DNA of 64,000 nucleotides from Cytophaga sp. FL35 (GTDB lineage: Bacteria; Bacteroidota; Bacteroidia; Flavobacteriales; Flavobacteriaceae): NCBI RefSeq assembly GCF_014349235.1, contig NZ_JACSOH010000015.1:1-64000 (forward strand). Reading direction: 5' to 3'. Under the pieces are notes generated by a model. The model did not search any database. It saw only the letters and a list, made by a program, of their open reading frames with translations, and was not told the origin of the DNA. Each line of letters starts with the position of its first letter. The first letter of the stretch is position 1. The translations under genes and the position numbers were made by a program. Positions 56,461 through 64,000 of the stretch are shown one piece after another.

Positions 56461-57966
56461 ATGAAAACGATATATAAAATAGGAGTTTTTATTCTGGCGG
56501 CTTTAGTATTCTCTTGCAGTAAAGACTTTCTTGATAAGACCGACCCCACCCAATTAGGTGAAGAAACATTCTACAATACCGAAAATCAGTTAGAACAAGC
56601 GGTTTTTGGTATTTACGGGCAATTGCAAACCATTACCGCAGACCAATGGTTGTTGCAAGAGTTCGTCTCCGATAATACCACTGTGCATTTTAACGAAGGC
56701 AATAGGGGGCAGGGGCCGAACATAGAGTCGGTAGAATATTGGCAAATGAATTCGAACACTAGTTTAATCTATACTGCATACCGAAATATTTATAATACAT
56801 TGGGTAACATCAATACGGTGCTTTTTAAACTTTCTGAAGCTGAAATTGATGCTACTTCGAAAGCAAGATTGGAGGGCGAAGCCAAATTTTTCAGGGCGTA
56901 TTATTATTTTTTATTGGCTCAATACTTCGGTGATGCCATTTTGATTACAGAACCGATTGAGGATCCCTCAAAATCTTTTGAATATTCCCGTTCACCCGAA
57001 TCAGATGTGTATGAACTGATCAAAAGCGATCTCGATTTTGCTGCCTCCGCTTTACCGGCTGTTTATGATTCTTCAGAAACAGGCCGAATTACGAAGGGTG
57101 CGGCTTTAACTTTATTTGGCAAGGTTTACTTGACTTTAGCAGACTATAGCGAGGCTAAAACAACTCTTGAAGCAGTAATCGATTTGGGCATATATGATTT
57201 GTTACCTGATTATGGGGCTGTTTTTGATCCTAACAACAAGAACCATGCTGAATCAATTTTTGAAGTACAATTTCAAGGAGGCAACGATTTGGGTGAATCC
57301 AGTGGTTTTATCTATAATTTTTATCCGCTTTTTTCGGAGGGTGCAGTCACGGGTTTTGCTGGTATTAATGGGGGTGGATGGAACATCCCTACCAATGACC
57401 TCATTAGTTCCTATGAAGAAGGCGATTTGCGCAAAGCGGTTTCAATAAGTGAAGGCTACATCAACAACAATGATGAGTATGTGCCGATACCTTTCATAGA
57501 AAAGTTTCATCACCCACATTCCATTCAGTCAAGACCTGATGACAACTGGCCTGTGCTAAGGTATGCAGATGTGCTTTTGATGTTGGCGGAAGCCATCAAC
57601 GAAGAATCTGGCCCGAATGCACAAGCCTACGGCTACTTGAACCAAGTTAGGGAACGTGCAGGATTGGAGTCTTTGGGCGGCTTGTCACAAGGTGAGTTTC
57701 GTGATGTTCTAAGGCACGAGAGAAGAATAGAACTGGCATTTGAAAACCACCGTTGGTTCGATTTAAAACGTACCTTTAGTACAGCTGAGCTAGTTAGCTT
57801 CTTAAATGCCCATGGTGAAAGAGAAAGAAACAATCCTACTACGCCTCGAGGCCAAATAGGTTTTTCTCCGTCCGATTATCAGTTTGATGCTTTTGAAGTG
57901 CTTTTCCCGCTGCCGGAAAGAGAATTGTTGGTAAATAAAAATTTAAAGCAAAACGACAGATATTGA
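56461..57966 (+). CDS. SusD-like surface lipoprotein, locus 3
   Basis: 501 residues. Lipoprotein signal with VFSC, then KDFLDKTDPTQLGEETFYNTENQLEQAVFGIYGQL. RagB/SusD features: LEGEAKFFRAYYYFLLAQYFGD, RYADVLLMLAEAINEE and FENHRWFDLKRT. It forms the transporter complex with the SusC encoded upstream; the gap to the next gene is 63 bases. Confidence 0.95.
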   Translation: MKTIYKIGVFILAALVFSCSKDFLDKTDPTQLGEETFYNTENQLEQAVFGIYGQLQTITADQWLLQEFVSDNTTVHFNEGNRGQGPNIESVEYWQMNSNTSLIYTAYRNIYNTLGNINTVLFKLSEAEIDATSKARLEGEAKFFRAYYYFLLAQYFGDAILITEPIEDPSKSFEYSRSPESDVYELIKSDLDFAASALPAVYDSSETGRITKGAALTLFGKVYLTLADYSEAKTTLEAVIDLGIYDLLPDYGAVFDPNNKNHAESIFEVQFQGGNDLGESSGFIYNFYPLFSEGAVTGFAGINGGGWNIPTNDLISSYEEGDLRKAVSISEGYINNNDEYVPIPFIEKFHHPHSIQSRPDDNWPVLRYADVLLMLAEAINEESGPNAQAYGYLNQVRERAGLESLGGLSQGEFRDVLRHERRIELAFENHRWFDLKRTFSTAELVSFLNAHGERERNNPTTPRGQIGFSPSDYQFDAFEVLFPLPERELLVNKNLKQNDRY

Positions 57967-58029
57967 TCTCTTTAGATTGAAGAGTTGGTAAGTTGATATA
58001 ATTCTATCGACATAAAATTTGATTGATTT

Positions 58030-60864
58030 ATGGAAAGTTTTGATTGGATACTTCAATTTCTTGGAAGACTACACCCCTTATTGGTGCATTTTCCTATTGG
58101 CTTATTGGTAGTGGCCCTGTTTTTGGAAATACTCACTTTAAACGGTAAAAGACCGGGTCTTCGTGAAGGTATTCGTTGGATGGTCATAATCGGTGCCATT
58201 TCGGCTATTTTATCTACCCTCTTTGGGTGGTTCTTGAAATCTCAAGATGACTATAGCGGAGATTTGGTCGATAAACATCAATATATTGGCATAGCGACAG
58301 CTGTTTTTTCCATCGCCGCATCAATTTTACTGCAACGAACCCTACAAGGAAAAATCAAAGATTTTAGCCTATACAGAGGCGTTTTGATGATCACGGTCAT
58401 TTTACTGACCATCACAGGGCATTTAGGTGCCAACCTCACTCATGGGGAAGACTTTTTAACAGGTGTTTTGCCCGGTAACGAGGAAGGTTATGACGATAGT
58501 AAAGGGGTCGCTTTATTGGCCGAACTCAAGCAGGTAGATTCGTTGGACACCGCGCAGCAAGACCGTTTAAATTTAGAGGTAAGGGCCATTTTTGCCCATA
58601 ACTGCTATCAATGCCACAGCCAGAACAAACAGAAGGGCGGTTTGGTTTTGGATAGCAAAGAGGGAGTTTTTGCAGGTGGCGAATCCGGCTTATCCGTAGT
58701 GGCTGGCAAACCGGAAGAAAGTGAACTTTTCCGGAGAATTACATTGTCTCCCAATCATGATGAAGTAATGCCCAAAAAAGGAAAAGTCTTAAAATCCAGT
58801 GAAATCAAATTGGTTGAAATGTGGATCAAGAACGGAGCCCATTGGTCAGACCAAACATTAAAAGTGTTTCCTGAGGCCGAATTGGCATTGAACATGCCTT
58901 CATTGCCAACTTCCGTGCAATTCCATCCTATAGACAAATTGGTTGACTCGTATTTTGAGGAAAAGGGGGCGGAATGGCCCCAAGAAGTAAATGACCACCT
59001 ATTTGTACGAAGGGCGTATCTAGATATTGTCGGTTTGCTGCCATCAACCCAACAGATTGAAAAGTTTGTAAGTGATTCCGATTCTAATAAAAGGGAAGCT
59101 CTTATAGATTCCCTTTTGAACGATGAACACAATTATACGCAGCATTGGATCAGTTTCTGGAATGATTTATTGCGCAATGACTATAGTGGAACAGGGTTTA
59201 TTACTGGGGGAAGAAAGCAGATTACCGACTGGCTTTATAATTCGCTACTTACAAATAAGGGTTATGACCAAATGGTAAGTGAATTGGTAAACCCGTCTGA
59301 GGCTTCCGAAGGCTTTATCAAAGGCATTGAATGGCGAGGTGTGGTCAACGCCAGCCAACGTACCGAAATGCAGGCCGCTCAAAATATAGGTCAATCTTTA
59401 ATGGGTGTAAACGTAAAATGCGCCTCTTGCCATAATAGTTTTGTGAGTAATCTTACGTTGGAGCAATCTTATGGTTTTGCATCGATATTTGCCGATTCGG
59501 TTTTAGAATTGAACCGTTGCGACAAACCATTGGGTAGAATGGCCGAGGTTAACTTTCTGTACCCTGAATTGGGCGAAGTAGAGGGCGAAAGCCTAGAAGA
59601 ACGGCTGTTGAACTTGGCGAAAGTAATGGTGCAGCCCGATAATGGCCGCTTGTACCGAACCATAACCAACAGAATTTGGCAAAGACTAATGGGCCGTGGT
59701 ATTATTGAACCTCTAGATGAAATGGATAATGAACCATGGAATGGGGACTTACTCGATTGGCTTGCCGCCGATTTTATTGAATCAGGTTATGATTTGAAGC
59801 ATTTGATCAAGCAAATAATGACTTCCAAAACGTACCAATTGCGTGCGGCGAAGTATGATAAAATAGAAGATGTAAAATCTGATTATGTCTTTAACGGGCC
59901 GATTGTTAGACGCTTAACTGCCGAGCAGTTTTCCGATGCGGTGAGTCAAATCGTATTTCCGGTATACCATACGGTGGAGTACGACCCTACACATGCTGAA
60001 TTGAAAGCGAAGCGAGTATGGCATAGAGAGGTCAAGTTTGACCGCGACGTGCTTCCCGAGCCAGGCAAAAGGTATTTTCGTAAAACATTTAGTTTGTCCG
60101 GTGGTACTGTTTCCGAAGCGACGGCTTTACTGTCTGTCGACCATTCCTATGTGCTATATGTAAATGGTGAAAAAATTGCTTCCGGAAATGATTGGAAAAG
60201 GGTTGGCAAATATGATGTGACCCAATTTTTAAAATCAGGAAAAAATGTGATTGCTATCGAAGGAGAAAATGAAGGAACCATCGCCAACCCGGCAGGTGTG
60301 TTGTTCTCTATGAAAGTAAAATTCGATAAGGGTTCAGAAGTTCAAATTGATTCCGATACATCTTGGAAAAGCTTTGGGACCATTCCTAGTGATGGATGGA
60401 CCGATATCAATTTTGATGATACTTCATGGGGTGAGGCCAGAAACTATGGCAGTGCCAATTGGGGTAAATTGGTCAATTTCAATTTCAATGATGAAAATGG
60501 GGAGTTCGCAAGAGCCAGTTTGGTAAAGCAACACCCGTTCATGAAAGCATTGGGTAGGCCAAGTCGCGAAAATGTTGCTACAACGAGGGATGATAATGCC
60601 ACTTTATTACAAGCCTTGGAACTTACGAATGGGGAGTTTTTCAATGGAGTGTTAGAGGAGGGTGCCGAACGGTGGCTGCAAGCGTATGATAAGGATAGTC
60701 AGAAAATAGTAGACAATCTATACCAACAATCTTTCGGTAGAAATCCCTCTGAAGAAGAAAGTGAATTGTTGATGGGCATTCTAGGGCAGAATGCCAGTAA
60801 AGAAGGTTTGCAAGATGTATTTTGGTCTACGTTGGTCTTACCAGAGTTTCAGTTTATCAATTAA
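58030..60864 (+). CDS. DUF2231-like / planctomycete-type cytochrome c / DUF1549-DUF1553 protein with internal carbohydrate-binding-like domain
   Basis: 944 residues. Four N-terminal helices (LGRLHPLLVHFPIGLLVVALFLEIL and on) resemble DUF2231. A haem-binding CYQCH site (about 192) sits in the PSC1-type cytochrome part, with NHDEVMPKKGK as the distal Met region. A DUF1549 domain follows, with a second CASCH (about 464). The DUF1553 domain forms the C-terminal half (TITNRIWQRLMGRGIIEPLDEMDNE). Between its parts lies an inserted beta-sandwich (about 660-795) with SVDHSYVLYVNGEKIASGNDW, like galactose-binding modules of rhamnosidases. Function unknown in the family. It is cotranscribed with DUF1501, as in Planctomycetes. 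Confidence 0.85.
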   Translation: MESFDWILQFLGRLHPLLVHFPIGLLVVALFLEILTLNGKRPGLREGIRWMVIIGAISAILSTLFGWFLKSQDDYSGDLVDKHQYIGIATAVFSIAASILLQRTLQGKIKDFSLYRGVLMITVILLTITGHLGANLTHGEDFLTGVLPGNEEGYDDSKGVALLAELKQVDSLDTAQQDRLNLEVRAIFAHNCYQCHSQNKQKGGLVLDSKEGVFAGGESGLSVVAGKPEESELFRRITLSPNHDEVMPKKGKVLKSSEIKLVEMWIKNGAHWSDQTLKVFPEAELALNMPSLPTSVQFHPIDKLVDSYFEEKGAEWPQEVNDHLFVRRAYLDIVGLLPSTQQIEKFVSDSDSNKREALIDSLLNDEHNYTQHWISFWNDLLRNDYSGTGFITGGRKQITDWLYNSLLTNKGYDQMVSELVNPSEASEGFIKGIEWRGVVNASQRTEMQAAQNIGQSLMGVNVKCASCHNSFVSNLTLEQSYGFASIFADSVLELNRCDKPLGRMAEVNFLYPELGEVEGESLEERLLNLAKVMVQPDNGRLYRTITNRIWQRLMGRGIIEPLDEMDNEPWNGDLLDWLAADFIESGYDLKHLIKQIMTSKTYQLRAAKYDKIEDVKSDYVFNGPIVRRLTAEQFSDAVSQIVFPVYHTVEYDPTHAELKAKRVWHREVKFDRDVLPEPGKRYFRKTFSLSGGTVSEATALLSVDHSYVLYVNGEKIASGNDWKRVGKYDVTQFLKSGKNVIAIEGENEGTIANPAGVLFSMKVKFDKGSEVQIDSDTSWKSFGTIPSDGWTDINFDDTSWGEARNYGSANWGKLVNFNFNDENGEFARASLVKQHPFMKALGRPSRENVATTRDDNATLLQALELTNGEFFNGVLEEGAERWLQAYDKDSQKIVDNLYQQSFGRNPSEEESELLMGILGQNASKEGLQDVFWSTLVLPEFQFIN

Positions 60865-60903
60865 AGATAGTAATGGATTTTTCGCATATAAAGTTTGAGA
60901 AAG

Positions 60904-62355
60904 ATGAAAGAGAATAATACAAGACGAGAGTTCATTAAGAAAATGTCGGCAGCCAGTTTGGCGGCATCCGCTACGAGTATTCCCTTAACAAGTTTTTTGA
61001 GCTCTTGTTCAAAAGGCCCCTCTTCCATGCCATCAACGGCAGATACGGTCATTCTCCTTTGGATGGCAGGCGGTATGGCCCACACCGAAACATTTGACCC
61101 GAAGGCCTACGTGCCTTATGAAAAGGGGGTAGAGAGTAAAAGGGTCTTAAGTACTTTTCCAAAAATACCCACGGTGGTCGATGGCCTGCATTTTTCTAAG
61201 GGGCTGGAATCTATTGCTGGGGTAATGGATAAAGGTGCCATAATTCGGTCTTATAAATCGGCTGATTTAGGCCATATTCTGCATACCCGGCATCAGTATC
61301 ATTGGCATACTTGTTATGAACCGCCACAATCGGTACAGGCACCTCATATAGGAGCATGGATAGCTAAAGAATTAGGGCCGGTCAATCCTGTTATTCCTCC
61401 TTTTATAGCGATGGGGCAGCGTTTTACGGTGGGTGAGGCGGAAGAACTAAAAGCGTTTCATTCCGCAGGGTTTTTGGGCACCGAATTTGGTCCGTTTTTA
61501 ATACCCGACCCGGCGGGCGGACTTGACAGCGTGCGCCCCCCAAAAGGAATGTCATTGAAACGTTTCGAAGCCCGTTATAAGCTTTATAAAGAGTTGACCA
61601 ATAAAAGTTCGTTCATGCAAGAGGGCAGCGATTATCAAAAAGAATCCCTTATGCGCTCAATGGAGCAATCATACCGTTTATTGAACTCCCCGGAGGCAAA
61701 GGTTTTTGATTTGTCAGAAGAACCCAAAGAGGTGTACGATACTTATAATACAGGAAGATTTGGACTTGGCTGTCTTCTGGCAAAGCGGTTGGCCCAAAAT
61801 GGGGGTAGGTTTATCAGTGTTTCTACTGAATACGAGCCTTTTTTAGGATGGGATACACACGAAAATGGACATACCCGAGCCAAAAAAATGAAGGAGTTGA
61901 TCGATAGGCCCATTGCCCAGTTGGTGAAGGATTTGGATCAAAGCGGACATTTGGATCGCACGTTGATTATTTTGGCCAGTGAGTTTAGCCGTGATGCCAT
62001 TCTAGAAGGAAGACCGGGTGAAAAAGTAAAAGACCAGGTGGATCAGCCTGATATCATCGAAGATGAAAAATTCTTCGGAATGCACCGTCATTTTACAGAT
62101 GGCAGTTCGATTCTTTTATGGGGCGGCGGTATTGAAAAAGGCTTGGTATATGGAAAAACCGCTGATGAAAGACCTTGTTCTTCCATAGAAAATCCGGTGG
62201 TCATCGATCAAGTACATCAATCCATTTATCACGCCTTGGGTATACACCCTGAAACGGAGTACACAATCGAAGGTAGACCGTTTTACACAACCCCAGATGG
62301 TCACGGCAAGCCTATTTTGGATTTGTTTGGGAAACCACTGGGAAAAAGCACTTGA
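60904..62355 (+). CDS. DUF1501 family exported protein (alkaline phosphatase/sulfatase-like fold)
   Basis: About 483 residues from the ATG at 60904. The N-terminus contains a twin-arginine-type signal (RREFIKKMSAASLAASATSI), with a later LSSC that could be a lipobox. Domain motifs: VILLWMAGGMAHTETFDPK, LAKRLAQNGGRFISVSTEYEPFLGWDTHEN, LIILASEFSRDAI, and GRPFYTTPDGHGKPI near the end, as in DUF1501 proteins. Their fold is related to alkaline phosphatases and sulfatases but activity is unknown. Thirty-nine bases after the cytochrome-like gene, so the same operon. Confidence 0.88.
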   Translation: MKENNTRREFIKKMSAASLAASATSIPLTSFLSSCSKGPSSMPSTADTVILLWMAGGMAHTETFDPKAYVPYEKGVESKRVLSTFPKIPTVVDGLHFSKGLESIAGVMDKGAIIRSYKSADLGHILHTRHQYHWHTCYEPPQSVQAPHIGAWIAKELGPVNPVIPPFIAMGQRFTVGEAEELKAFHSAGFLGTEFGPFLIPDPAGGLDSVRPPKGMSLKRFEARYKLYKELTNKSSFMQEGSDYQKESLMRSMEQSYRLLNSPEAKVFDLSEEPKEVYDTYNTGRFGLGCLLAKRLAQNGGRFISVSTEYEPFLGWDTHENGHTRAKKMKELIDRPIAQLVKDLDQSGHLDRTLIILASEFSRDAILEGRPGEKVKDQVDQPDIIEDEKFFGMHRHFTDGSSILLWGGGIEKGLVYGKTADERPCSSIENPVVIDQVHQSIYHALGIHPETEYTIEGRPFYTTPDGHGKPILDLFGKPLGKST

Positions 62356-62538
62356 TGATTTGTGTTATCGTTTTTTGATTAATGTATAGAAATCACACTT
62401 TCCTAAATTCTTATTGCGGGCAATAATGTTAAAATCCCGAATAAATGTTACTTAATCGATAGAAGACAGCTAGATTCAGGTTTTTGTATATTTTTGGAAG
62501 GCGAGTCTGTTTTGACTTGTTTTACGAGAACCAGCCAT

Positions 62539-63705
62539 ATGAAAAAGAAAATTTTTGCCCTCCTGGTCTTAGCGGCCATTTTTTTAAGCCATGATATGTA
62601 TCTTAAGTTAGATACATTCTTTTTAGAACCCAATACATCAGCTACCATTCAACTTTTTAATGGAACTTTTGATAAAAGCGAAAACGTTATCGATCGTGAC
62701 CGAATGATCGATGCAAGTCTTTTAGGGAATGGGGAGCGCTTTAAAGTTGCTGAAAATCAATGGAGCGAGAAGGACAGTATTACCTTTTTGAACTTTAAGA
62801 CCGGGGAAGCTGCCACTTGGGTGGCCGGTGTTTCTACCAAGCCTAGAAATATTGAAATGGATGCCGAGGCTTTTAATGGGTATCTACGTCATGATGGAGT
62901 TTTGGATATGCTTAAATGGAGGGAAGAAAATGATGCGCTTGATAAGAACGCGGTTGAGAAATATTCCAAGCATGTAAAAGCTATTTTTCAAGTAGGAGAT
63001 AAAACTTCAGACGATTGGAAAACCGTTCTTGGTTACCCTATCGAATTTATTCCCCTGAGCAATCCGTATGAGAAGCATACAGGAGATCAACTAGAGGTGA
63101 AATTATTGTTCGGTGGAAAACCTTTGGCCAACCAATTGGTGTACGCGAATTATAAAGTGACCGAAAATCATCATTCCCACTCGGAGGAAGGGCACGGACA
63201 TTCCCATGAGAGTTCTGGTCATAGCCATGAAGATGAGGCTCATTCTCATGATGATGGGGAAGCGCATACGCATAAAGAAGAAGTGCGTAGTCACGATGGT
63301 GGTAAAACCCATTCCCATGAAAAGGAAGAAGCTGGGCATACCCACAGTCATGATGGCGGTGAACCACACTCACATGAAGAAGAAGAGCACAAAGATGACC
63401 ATGTGCATACGGAGGGGCAACAACTGCGAACAGATGCGAACGGAAATATTACTGTAGACCTTGCCGCTGATGGTATCTATTATTTAAGAACGATTCATCT
63501 GGCACACTCTGATGAAGAAGGGCTAACACACGAAAGTAACTGGGCAACCCTGACTTTTGAAGTAGTACACGGCCACAGCCAAGAAGAAGATGCTCATGCC
63601 CACTCGCACGCAGAAGAAGACGAATTCCCTTCGTATATTTTTTGGATAGGCAGCTTGCTGATTATAGGTGGATTGTTTTGGTGGTTCAACAAGAAAAAGG
63701 AATAG
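62539..63705 (+). CDS. Histidine-rich exported membrane-anchored protein (DUF4198-like)
   Basis: About 388 residues from the ATG at 62539; the upstream TTG at 62494 would hide the signal peptide KKKIFALLVLAAIFLSHDMYLKL. The first 200 residues look like a DUF4198-type beta-sandwich (nickel/cobalt uptake related). Residues about 208-292 hold 23 histidines in GHSH-, AHSH- and HTHSH-like repeats mixed with Glu and Asp, a metal-binding tract, and five more His follow. A C-terminal membrane helix (PSYIFWIGSLLIIGGLFWWF) ends in NKKKE. One base before the HupE/UreJ-like gene. Confidence 0.78.
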   Translation: MKKKIFALLVLAAIFLSHDMYLKLDTFFLEPNTSATIQLFNGTFDKSENVIDRDRMIDASLLGNGERFKVAENQWSEKDSITFLNFKTGEAATWVAGVSTKPRNIEMDAEAFNGYLRHDGVLDMLKWREENDALDKNAVEKYSKHVKAIFQVGDKTSDDWKTVLGYPIEFIPLSNPYEKHTGDQLEVKLLFGGKPLANQLVYANYKVTENHHSHSEEGHGHSHESSGHSHEDEAHSHDDGEAHTHKEEVRSHDGGKTHSHEKEEAGHTHSHDGGEPHSHEEEEHKDDHVHTEGQQLRTDANGNITVDLAADGIYYLRTIHLAHSDEEGLTHESNWATLTFEVVHGHSQEEDAHAHSHAEEDEFPSYIFWIGSLLIIGGLFWWFNKKKE

Positions 63706-63706
63706 G

Positions 63707-64000
63707 ATGAAACCCCAACAAAATTTTATTCTATCTCTTTCCCTGTTTCTATTTCCAGTCTTATTAATGGCGCATGGGGTAAGTTCTGGTGATCAGGCCA
63801 TTTTAGATGAGGGAGGCTTGTTTTCCTATATTTATGTGGGGTCCAAACACATGCTTACGGGCTACGATCACTTGCTTTTCTTGGCAGGGGTTATTTTCTA
63901 TCTCAAAGGCTTTAAAGACATTCTAAAGTTTATTACCGTTTTTACCTTGGGCCACAGTATTACCTTAATCGGTGCCACGTATCTGGGGGTAAAGGCCGAT
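63707..64000 (+). CDS. HupE/UreJ-like membrane protein (cut by window end)
   Basis: 98 codons visible, open at the window edge. Signal-like start (FILSLSLFLFPVLLMAHG), then SYIYVGSKHMLTGYDHLLFLAGVIFYL and LGHSITLIGA, the GxDHLLFL and GHSITL signatures of HupE/UreJ_2 proteins, which are associated with nickel, cobalt or other metal uptake. It follows the His-rich protein by one base. Confidence 0.82.
   Translation, partial: MKPQQNFILSLSLFLFPVLLMAHGVSSGDQAILDEGGLFSYIYVGSKHMLTGYDHLLFLAGVIFYLKGFKDILKFITVFTLGHSITLIGATYLGVKAD

Noticed and set aside
63047-63457. Three overlapping ORFs on other frames of the His-rich tract
   Set aside because: They arise from the repetitive CAT/CAC codons and have no independent support.
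1-64000. CRISPR arrays, complete insertion sequences or integrases
   Set aside because: I saw no regularly spaced direct repeats, transposase or integrase motifs in any frame that I read.

Overview
The window looks like chromosomal DNA of a marine member of the Flavobacteriaceae (Bacteroidota), perhaps near Maribacter, Zobellia or Arenibacter; the genus is a guess. The evidence is three SusC/SusD loci with ECF sigma and FecR-type anti-sigma genes, a UpxY-type NusG paralogue leading a polysaccharide cluster, a heterodimeric methylmalonyl-CoA mutase, absence of clear Shine-Dalgarno sites, and sequences matching the Bacteroidota -7 box (TAnnTTTG).

Layout. (1) 1-99: the 5' half of a tRNA joined to an abnormal 3' half. 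(2) 241-3750, minus strand: the two methylmalonyl-CoA mutase subunits. (3) 4228-11709: a sugar-phosphate transferase split by one in-frame stop, a lipoprotein glycosidase, a 1266-residue fusion of a cellulose-synthase-like GT2 with a GH26-like domain and a catalytically degenerate third domain, and a membrane protein. (4) 11805-12941, minus: a secreted tail-fibre-like protein. (5) 13138-28255: an AT-rich capsule/exopolysaccharide operon of the Wzx/Wzy type: UpxY antiterminator, structured leader, flippase, FrhB-like protein, pyruvyl transferase, five or more glycosyltransferases, polymerase and a Wzc-type tyrosine kinase. No Wza exporter is visible. (6) 28306-30804: a KefF/KefC-like potassium efflux pair in visibly more GC-rich DNA, followed by a frameshifted SnoaL-like gene.

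(7) 31593-46212: two facing SusCD loci separated by a strong hairpin terminator. Locus 1 (plus) is FecR-SusC-SusD-EEP hydrolase, then an ECF sigma gene behind its own terminator. Locus 2 (minus) is sigma-FecR-SusC-SusD with no enzyme gene. (8) 46398-50787: a CAT-like acetyltransferase, a small ORF, and a minus-strand operon TetR - ABC1 kinase - DUF2256 - cryptochrome DASH. The 52-residue DUF2256 gene overlaps both of its neighbours. (9) 51111-64000: a third sigma-FecR-SusC-SusD locus continuing into a DUF1549/DUF1553 cytochrome-c-like protein, a DUF1501 protein, a histidine-rich membrane-anchored protein and a HupE/UreJ-like protein cut by the window end. This last combination points to uptake coupled to redox or metal chemistry rather than ordinary glycan digestion.

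The strongest candidates for something undescribed are the GT2-GH26-pseudo-glycosidase fusion with its partner lipoprotein (5700-10799) and the SusCD/planctomycete-type cytochrome/His-rich/HupE locus (51111-64000).
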